Of a DNA stretch of 43,891 bases, positions 38,819-43,891 are shown in pieces. Position 1 is the stretch's first letter. Every line of letters begins with the position of its first letter. The notes beneath the pieces were generated by a model. That model did no database searches, was not told where the DNA came from, and saw only the letters and a list, made by a program, of their open reading frames with translations. Origin of the DNA: JAAYZM01 sp964510785 (GTDB lineage Bacteria; Actinomycetota; Actinomycetes; Actinomycetales; Cellulomonadaceae); assembly GCA_964510785.1 (NCBI GenBank), contig CAZECM010000024.1:1-43891 (forward strand), read 5' to 3'. The translations under genes and the position numbers were made by a program.

Positions 38819-40588
38819 GTGACTACCACCCCCACCGACTCACCCACCGAGGCCGGCACTCTCCCCGAGTCCCAGCCCGCCGACCCGACACTGCCCCTCG
38901 TCGAGGCGACGCACGCGAGCGTGCAGGCGTCCGACACGACCTTCGCCGACTACGGCGTACGCCCCGAGATCGTCAACGCGCTCGCGGGTGCCGGTATCAC
39001 CGCCCCCTTCCCGATCCAGGCCATGACGCTCCCCGTCGCGCTGTCGGGCCACGACATCATCGGCCAGGCCAAGACGGGTACCGGCAAGACCCTCGGCTTC
39101 GGCGTCCCGCTGCTGCACCGCGTGGTCGCACCGGGCGAGGAGGGCTACGAGGACCTGCCCGCTCCCGGCAAGCCCCAGGCCCTCGTCGTCGCCCCGACCC
39201 GCGAGCTCGCGGTGCAGGTGGCCGGTGACCTCACGATGGCGTCGTCGCTGCGCTCGGTCCGCATCGTGCAGATCTACGGCGGGCGCGCCTACGAGCCGCA
39301 GATCGAGGCGATCAACCGCGGCGTCGAGGTCGTCGTCGGCACCCCCGGGCGCATGATCGACCTGCTCCAGCAGGGGCACCTCGACCTGTCGTACGTCAAG
39401 TGCGTCGTGCTCGACGAGGCGGACGAGATGCTCGACCTGGGCTTCCTGCCCGACGTCGAGAAGCTGCTCGCGCGCACCCCCGCCTCGCGGCACACGATGC
39501 TCTTCTCGGCGACCATGCCGGGCGCGATCGTGGCGATGGCCAGGCGCTACATGACGCAGCCCACGCACATCCGCGCCAACGACCCCGAGGACTCGGGCGC
39601 CACGGTCAAGAACATCCGCCAGGTCGTCTACCGCGCCCACGCGCTCGACAAGGTCGAGGTGCTCGCGCGCATCCTGCAGTCCGAGGGCCGCGGGCTCTCG
39701 ATCGTGTTCGCGCGCACCAAGCGCACGGCCGCCAAGGTGGCCGACGACCTCGCCGAGCGCGGCTTCGCGGCCGCCTCGCTGCACGGCGACCTCGGTCAGG
39801 GGGCTCGCGAGCAGGCGCTGCGGGCGTTCCGCAACGGCAAGGTCGACGTCCTCGTCGCGACCGACGTCGCCGCGCGCGGCATCGACGTCGACGACGTGAC
39901 CCACGTCATCAACTACCAGTGCCCCGAGGACGAGAAGGTCTACCTGCACCGCACCGGGCGCACCGGGCGCGCGGGCAACAAGGGCACGGCCGTGACGTTC
40001 GTCGACTGGGACGACGTGCCGCGCTGGGGGCTCATCAACAAGGCGCTCTCGCTCGGGCACCCCGAGCCGGTCGAGACGTACTCCTCCTCCCCGCACCTCT
40101 ACTCCGAGCTCGGCATCCCCGAGGGCACCAAGGGGCGCCTGCCCACGTCCGCGCGGACCCGGGCCGGCCTCCGCGCGGAGGTCCTCGAGGACCTCGGCGA
40201 GACCGGCAAGAAGGTCGGCGCGGGGCGCGACGGGGATCGCGGCGATCGCGGTGGCCGCGGTGATCGTGGTGGACGCGGCGGCTCGGGCAGCCGCAACGAA
40301 GGCGGCCGTGGTGACAGTGGCCGCAACGAGCGGACCACGGGAGACCAGGGGACCGACGGCGGTCGCACGCGCAGCCGCAACCGGCGCCGCGGCGGTGCCT
40401 CGGGCGAAGGACAGGATCGGGCCACGGTGCCGTCGTCGGCCAACACGTCGACCGGCGCATCGGCCAACGCTGCCGCGCCGACCTTGGGCCCGAGCGAGAC
40501 CGGTGAGGGTGGTGGCGCCTCGCGCAACCGCCGTCGTCGGCGTCGTCGTAGCTCCGGCGAAGCCGGCAACCCGCCCGCCGAGGGCTGA
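38819..40588 (+). CDS. DEAD-box RNA helicase with RGG-rich tail (RhlE/CsdA-like)
   Basis: A 589-residue ATP-dependent RNA helicase, likely for RNA degradation or ribosome assembly. The N-terminal extension (1-40) is acidic. The Q motif (FADYGVRPEIVNALAGAG, then FPIQ), motif I AKTGTGKT (about 83-90), motif Ia APTRELA, motif II DEAD (about 198), motif III SAT (about 228) and motif VI HRTGRTGRAG (about 376) are complete. The C-terminus is rich in Arg/Gly/Asp repeats (DRGDRGGRG-type, about 470-500) and ends with an Arg cluster, typical RNA-binding extensions. The start is GTG 38819 with GAAGG 10 nt upstream. It follows a long leader and is convergent with marC. Confidence 0.95.
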   Translation: MTTTPTDSPTEAGTLPESQPADPTLPLVEATHASVQASDTTFADYGVRPEIVNALAGAGITAPFPIQAMTLPVALSGHDIIGQAKTGTGKTLGFGVPLLHRVVAPGEEGYEDLPAPGKPQALVVAPTRELAVQVAGDLTMASSLRSVRIVQIYGGRAYEPQIEAINRGVEVVVGTPGRMIDLLQQGHLDLSYVKCVVLDEADEMLDLGFLPDVEKLLARTPASRHTMLFSATMPGAIVAMARRYMTQPTHIRANDPEDSGATVKNIRQVVYRAHALDKVEVLARILQSEGRGLSIVFARTKRTAAKVADDLAERGFAAASLHGDLGQGAREQALRAFRNGKVDVLVATDVAARGIDVDDVTHVINYQCPEDEKVYLHRTGRTGRAGNKGTAVTFVDWDDVPRWGLINKALSLGHPEPVETYSSSPHLYSELGIPEGTKGRLPTSARTRAGLRAEVLEDLGETGKKVGAGRDGDRGDRGGRGDRGGRGGSGSRNEGGRGDSGRNERTTGDQGTDGGRTRSRNRRRGGASGEGQDRATVPSSANTSTGASANAAAPTLGPSETGEGGGASRNRRRRRRRSSGEAGNPPAEG

Positions 40589-40605
40589 ACCTCGTTCCAC
40601 CACGC

Positions 40606-40638
40606 AGAGCCGTCCCGCCGCAAGGCGTGGACGGCTCT
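40606..40638. terminator. Bidirectional terminator between the DEAD-box gene and marC
   Basis: Stem AGAGCCGTCC / GGACGGCTCT (40606-40615 / 40629-40638) continued by CGCC/GGCG capped with a GCAA (GNRA) tetraloop; one bulged T. About 14 bp in all. Confidence 0.9.
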
Positions 40639-40642
40639 CGTG

Positions 40643-41266
40643 CTACTGGGCCTGGGCGACGAAGGCGAGGACGGCGTCGGCGATCATCTGGACCGCGATC
40701 GCGGCGAGGAGCAGCCCCGCGATACGCGACACGAGGATGGTCCCGGACTCCTTGAGCACCCGCCTGATCACCCCCGCGAATCGCATCGACAGCCAGAGCA
40801 TGAGGCACACGGCCACGAGCGCGAGCCCGACCGAGCCCCACTGCGCCGGGCCGTCGGCGCCCGCGACGAACACCATCGTCGCGACGATCGCACCGGGGCC
40901 GGCGAGCAGCGGGGTGCCGAGCGGGACGAGCGCGACGTTGACGGACTTGTTGGGCGACGGCTCGGGGTCCTCCATCTTGCCGGTGAGCAGCTCCATCGCG
41001 ACGAGCAGGAGCAGCAGACCGCCGGACGCCTGCAGCGCGGGGATCGAGACGTGCATGTAGTCGAGCACCTGCTTGCCGAACACCGCGAATACGGCGATGA
41101 CGGCGAACGCGACGACGACGGCCTGCCGGGCGGCCCGCTTGCGCTGCTGGCGCGTCATGGACGACGTCAGGGCCAGGAAGATCGGCACCGTGCCGGGCGG
41201 GTCCATGATGACGAAGAGCGTCACGAAGACCGAGATGAACAGCTGCCAGTCGAGGATCTCGGGCAT
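40643..41266 (-). CDS. MarC-family integral membrane protein
   Basis: A 207-residue protein of the MarC/UPF0056 family, with six predicted membrane helices and no established function (despite the name it is not shown to confer drug resistance). ISVFVTLFVIMDPPGTVPIFLAL is the characteristic first helix with the D-P-P-G-T-P motif. LGTPLLAGPGAIVATMVF is the repeated P-L-x-x-G-P motif of the second half, reflecting an internal duplication. The ATG overlaps the PHP gene's TGA by one base (TGATG), so the two are translationally coupled. It ends at a shared terminator. Confidence 0.9.
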   Translation of the reverse strand: MPEILDWQLFISVFVTLFVIMDPPGTVPIFLALTSSMTRQQRKRAARQAVVVAFAVIAVFAVFGKQVLDYMHVSIPALQASGGLLLLLVAMELLTGKMEDPEPSPNKSVNVALVPLGTPLLAGPGAIVATMVFVAGADGPAQWGSVGLALVAVCLMLWLSMRFAGVIRRVLKESGTILVSRIAGLLLAAIAVQMIADAVLAFVAQAQ

Positions 41267-42105
41267 CAGCGCACCACCTCGAGCCTGCCGAGCTCCTCGA
41301 TCTGCGCCAGCACCTCGGGCGTGGTCGTGTTCTCGCCGAGCAGGTTGTCCTTCCCGGCGCCGTGATAGTCCGAGGAACCGGTGACGAAGAGGCCGTGCCG
41401 CTCGGCGATCTCCACGAGCCGGGCTCGTTGGGCCGGGGTGTGGTCGCGGTGGTGGACCTCGAGGCCCTGCAACCCGGAGGCGACCATCGCGTCGATCACG
41501 GCGTCGGGCACGATGCGCCCCCGGCCGTCCGCACCCGGGTGCGCGAAGACCGCGACGCCACCCGCGGCACGGATGAGCATGACGGCGTCGAGCACCTCGG
41601 GCGCGTAGTGCTTCACGTAGTACTTCGAGCCGTGGTGCAGCAGCTCGGCGAACGCCTCGTTGCGGTCGACCACGACGCCGCGCGCAACGAGGGCGTCGGC
41701 GATGTGGGGTCGACCGAGGACGGCGCCGGGCCCCACGTGCGCCTCGACCTCGTCCCACGTGAGGCCGAAGTCGCCGTGCAGCAGCGCGACGATGCGCTTG
41801 GCCCGGGAGGTGCGGGCGTCGCGGGCTCTCGCGAGCTCGGCCGCGAGCTCGGTGTGGTCGGGGTCGTGCAGGTAGGAGAGCACGTGCACGCTCATCCCGC
41901 TGCTCCGTGCGGACACCTCAGCGCCCCGCACGAGGGCGACGCCGTGCGCGCGGGCGGCACGGGCGGCCTCGTCCCAGCCGGCCGTCGTGTCGTGGTCGGT
42001 GAGCGCGACGACGTCGAGGCCCGCTCGCGCGGCTTGCGCGACGACCTCCGACGGGAGCTCGGTGCCGTCCGAGGCGGTGGAGTGGGTATGCAGGTCGATG
42101 CGCAC
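41266..42105 (-). CDS. PHP-domain metal-dependent phosphoesterase
   Basis: A 279-residue PHP-domain protein of the YciV/RNase AM-like group, a trinuclear-metal phosphoesterase that in related proteins degrades nucleotides or short RNA (for example 3',5'-bisphosphates). Metal ligands are visible: His6 and His8 (DLHTHSTASDG), VALTDHDTTAG, GAEVSA, VAVFAHPGA, and VTGSSDYHGAGK near the C-terminus. The start is GTG 42105 with TACGCT 7 nt upstream, again leaderless in appearance. It is coupled to marC by a TGATG overlap and diverges from the aminopeptidase P gene. Confidence 0.92.
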   Translation of the reverse strand: MRIDLHTHSTASDGTELPSEVVAQAARAGLDVVALTDHDTTAGWDEAARAARAHGVALVRGAEVSARSSGMSVHVLSYLHDPDHTELAAELARARDARTSRAKRIVALLHGDFGLTWDEVEAHVGPGAVLGRPHIADALVARGVVVDRNEAFAELLHHGSKYYVKHYAPEVLDAVMLIRAAGGVAVFAHPGADGRGRIVPDAVIDAMVASGLQGLEVHHRDHTPAQRARLVEIAERHGLFVTGSSDYHGAGKDNLLGENTTTPEVLAQIEELGRLEVVR

Positions 42106-42112
42106 ACCGGCA

Positions 42113-42118
42113 AGCGTA
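42113..42118 (-). promoter_or_regulatory. Leaderless -10 box of the PHP-marC operon
   Basis: TACGCT on the minus strand, 7 nt before GTG 42105. Confidence 0.5.
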
Positions 42119-42164
42119 GGGGCTCCGCGCCGCGCCAGCGGTCCACGGGTGCGACCATGGAGCC

Positions 42165-43655
42165 ATGAGCCAGCACGACACCGACCAGCCCCTCGAGGAG
42201 CGCGGGTCCAACCGATCCCAGCGTCCCGACTCCCCGGCGTTCCGCGAGTTCATCACGAGCGGATGGGATGAGCGTCCGCCGTCGTCGGCGACGGAAGGGC
42301 CGGCCGCACCCTTCACCGCAGCCCGGCGCTCGCGACTCTCCGCCCTCTTCCCGGGCGAACGACTCGTCGTTCCCGCCGGCGGGCTCAAGGTGCGCTCCAA
42401 CGACACGGACTACCGGTTCCGCCCGCACTCCGCCTTTGCGCACCTCACCGGGCTGGGGACCGACCAGGAGCCCGACGCCGTCCTCGTGCTGCATCCCGAC
42501 GACGACGGCGGACACCGGGCGGTGCTGTACCTGCGGCCGCTCGCGCCGCGTGACACCGAGGAGTTCTACGCGGACTCGCGCTACGGGGAGTTCTGGGTGG
42601 GTGCCCGTCCAACGCTCGACGAGATCGCGATCCTCACCGGGATCGACACGGCCGACGTGGCCGAGCTGCGCGACGCGCTCGCGAAGGACGTGGGCGACGG
42701 CGGCGTGCAGCTGCGGGTCGTCCCCGGTGCGGACGAGGCGATCGAGGCGGTCGTCGCACAGATCCGTGCCACCGAGGAGGCGGGCGAGATCGACGCGGAG
42801 CTCGCCGAGGCGCTGTCCGAGCTGCGGCTCGTCAAGGACGAGCTCGAGATCGACCAGCTGCGCGAGGCCGTGGCGTCGACGATCGACGGATTCGCGGCCG
42901 TGGTGCGCTCGCTGCCACGCGCGGCGGAGCACGCACGCGGCGAGCGGGTCATCGAGACGACCTTCGACGCGCACGCCCGGCTCGAGGGCAACACCGTGGG
43001 CTACGAGACGATCGCGGCCGCCGGCGAGCACGCGACGACGCTGCACTGGATCCGCAACGACGGCGTCGTGCGCTCCGGCGAGCTCGTGCTGCTCGACGCG
43101 GGCGTCGAGGTCGACTCCCTCTACACCGCGGACGTCACCCGCACGCTGCCGGTCGACGGCGAGTACACCGAGGTCCAGCGCCGCATCTACCGGGCGGTGC
43201 TCGACGCGGCCGACGCGGCGTTCGCCGTCGCCGTGCCCGGCGCGCGGTTCCGCGACGTGCACGCGGCGGCGATGGAGGTCGTCGCCGCGCGGCTCGAGGA
43301 GTGGGGGCTGCTCCCGGTGAGCGCCGCGGAGTCGCTGTCGCCCGAGGGCCAGCAGCACCGCCGCTGGATGGTGCACGGCACGAGCCACCACCTGGGCCTG
43401 GACGTGCACGACTGCGCGCAGGCGCGCCGCGAGCTCTACCTCGACGGCGTGCTCGAGCCGGGCATGGTCTTCACGATCGAGCCGGGCCTCTACTTCAAGG
43501 CCGACGACCTCGCCGTGCCCGAGGAGTACCGCGGCATCGGCGTGCGCATCGAGGACGACGTCCTCGTCACCGTGGACGGCAACGAGAACCTGTCCGCCGC
43601 GCTCCCCCGCCGGCCCGAGGACGTCGAGGCGTGGATGGCGGGCCTGCGCGGCTGA
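42165..43655 (+). CDS. Aminopeptidase P family protein (Xaa-Pro aminopeptidase)
   Basis: A 496-residue metallo-aminopeptidase releasing N-terminal residues before proline. A creatinase-like N-terminal domain (about 60-240) has the AMP_N segments LKVRSNDTDYRFRPHSAFAH and LTGLG. The pita-bread catalytic domain (about 240-490) supplies the dimetal ligands: Asp311 (LLDAGVE), Asp323 (TADVTRTL), His in MVHGTSHHLGLDVHD (near 404), Glu in FTIEPGLYF and Glu in RIEDDVLVT. ATG 42165 has GGAG 4 nt upstream. It diverges from the PHP gene and ends 80 nt before a small basic ORF. Cytoplasmic, no signal peptide. Confidence 0.94.
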   Translation: MSQHDTDQPLEERGSNRSQRPDSPAFREFITSGWDERPPSSATEGPAAPFTAARRSRLSALFPGERLVVPAGGLKVRSNDTDYRFRPHSAFAHLTGLGTDQEPDAVLVLHPDDDGGHRAVLYLRPLAPRDTEEFYADSRYGEFWVGARPTLDEIAILTGIDTADVAELRDALAKDVGDGGVQLRVVPGADEAIEAVVAQIRATEEAGEIDAELAEALSELRLVKDELEIDQLREAVASTIDGFAAVVRSLPRAAEHARGERVIETTFDAHARLEGNTVGYETIAAAGEHATTLHWIRNDGVVRSGELVLLDAGVEVDSLYTADVTRTLPVDGEYTEVQRRIYRAVLDAADAAFAVAVPGARFRDVHAAAMEVVAARLEEWGLLPVSAAESLSPEGQQHRRWMVHGTSHHLGLDVHDCAQARRELYLDGVLEPGMVFTIEPGLYFKADDLAVPEEYRGIGVRIEDDVLVTVDGNENLSAALPRRPEDVEAWMAGLRG

Positions 43656-43693
43656 GCCCCGCGGCGCCTCGCCCCGCGGCGGACGAACTGGGC

Positions 43694-43726
43694 TATGGTG
43701 GCCCGTTCATCCACCACGAGGGGAGG
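43694..43726 (+). promoter_or_regulatory. Promoter -10 and ribosome site of the 34-aa gene
   Basis: A TATGGT hexamer (43694-43699) would start transcription near 43706. GGGAGG (43721-43726) lies 9 nt before GTG 43736. Confidence 0.45.
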
Positions 43727-43735
43727 TGAACTCAC

Positions 43736-43840
43736 GTGGCCAAGAGCACCAAGAAGGAAGCGGCCTCGTCCCTGAAGGAGAAGCGCGCCCAGAAGCGCGA
43801 GAGGACTGCCGAGACCGCCGTGAAGACCCGCAAGCGCTAG
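43736..43840 (+). CDS. 34-residue highly basic microprotein
   Basis: A complete 34-codon gene, protein MAKSTKKEAASSLKEKRAQK followed by 14 more residues ending TRKR. Fourteen Lys/Arg residues, no Cys, Trp or hydrophobic core; predicted as a single charged helix. A good ribosome site (GGGAGG, 9 nt), a possible -10 and a perfect 14-bp hairpin downstream all support a real gene. The composition suggests a nucleic-acid or ribosome-associated peptide, but I do not recognise a named family with certainty. It follows the aminopeptidase P gene by 80 nt. Confidence 0.75.
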   Translation: MAKSTKKEAASSLKEKRAQKRERTAETAVKTRKR

Positions 43841-43860
43841 GCCGCGCTTCCGGCGAGGGC

Positions 43861-43891
43861 CGGTCGGCGGGCACGTCGTGCCCGTCGACCG
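43861..43891 (+). terminator. Hairpin at the window edge after the 34-aa gene
   Basis: 14 consecutive pairs (one G-T) between 43861-43874 and 43878-43891, 3-nt loop GTC, 20 nt past the stop. The sequence after it is outside the window. Confidence 0.7.

Noticed and set aside
1..43891. CRISPR arrays, insertion sequences, prophage or integron features.
   Set aside because: No spaced identical repeats, transposase, integrase or terminal inverted repeats were seen; the only repeats are short tandem units.

Overview
The window is ordinary chromosomal DNA from a very high-GC actinobacterium. Codon use, GTG starts, carD, whiB7, mycoredoxin, UPF0182 and an AdnAB-type recombination nuclease all point there. 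The gene set looks like Micrococcales (Cellulomonas/Sanguibacter/Oerskovia-like), but that placement is an inference. I see no transposase, phage gene, CRISPR array or rRNA, and one tRNA (initiator tRNA-Met).

Left part (1-15.2 kb), accessory and metabolic: a 5'-truncated FAD-binding dehydrogenase, a Pr6Pr membrane protein and CarD. Next is a divergent pair, a YibE/F membrane protein and an AztD-like zinc metallochaperone lipoprotein with a His-rich tail, separated by an AT-rich Zur/Fur-type palindrome. Then come a zinc alcohol dehydrogenase, a YitT protein, a dinucleotide-binding reductase controlled from two near-identical palindromes next to a MarR gene, a nucleoside hydrolase diverging from a LacI regulator across a nested operator, and a very large secreted choice-of-anchor/5'-nucleotidase protein preceded by a possible PHO box.

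Middle and right (15.2-40.6 kb), a conserved actinobacterial core block: UPF0182, PDZ/Lon-like protease, DUF2342 zincin, YgjP-like metallopeptidase, a zinc-ribbon microprotein, an orphan ThiF/cyclodehydratase-like protein, WhiB7 with a regulatory leader, UvrD2-like helicase, mycoredoxin, NudC, an APH-fold kinase, AdnB, AdnA, DUF3152 zincin, TetR, DUF3107, a ferritin-like protein and a DEAD-box RNA helicase. From memory the order parallels M. tuberculosis Rv3193c-Rv3211. The right end holds marC, a PHP phosphoesterase, an aminopeptidase P and a 34-residue basic microprotein.

The most interesting signals are regulatory. (1) A leaderless 20-codon Arg/Trp-rich upstream ORF ends in an ATGA overlap with the DUF3107 start. 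(2) The whiB7 leader carries a 66-codon uORF followed by a terminator-like attenuator. (3) At least eight genes, plus that uORF, have a TANNNT box exactly 6-7 nt before a GTG/ATG, the signature of leaderless mRNAs. (4) Dyad operators overlap recognisable promoters at the MarR and LacI loci, and a Zur-like site lies between aztD and yibE/F. No clearly new multi-gene defence or biosynthetic system is visible. The closest to undescribed are the orphan ThiF-like protein and the small ORFs.
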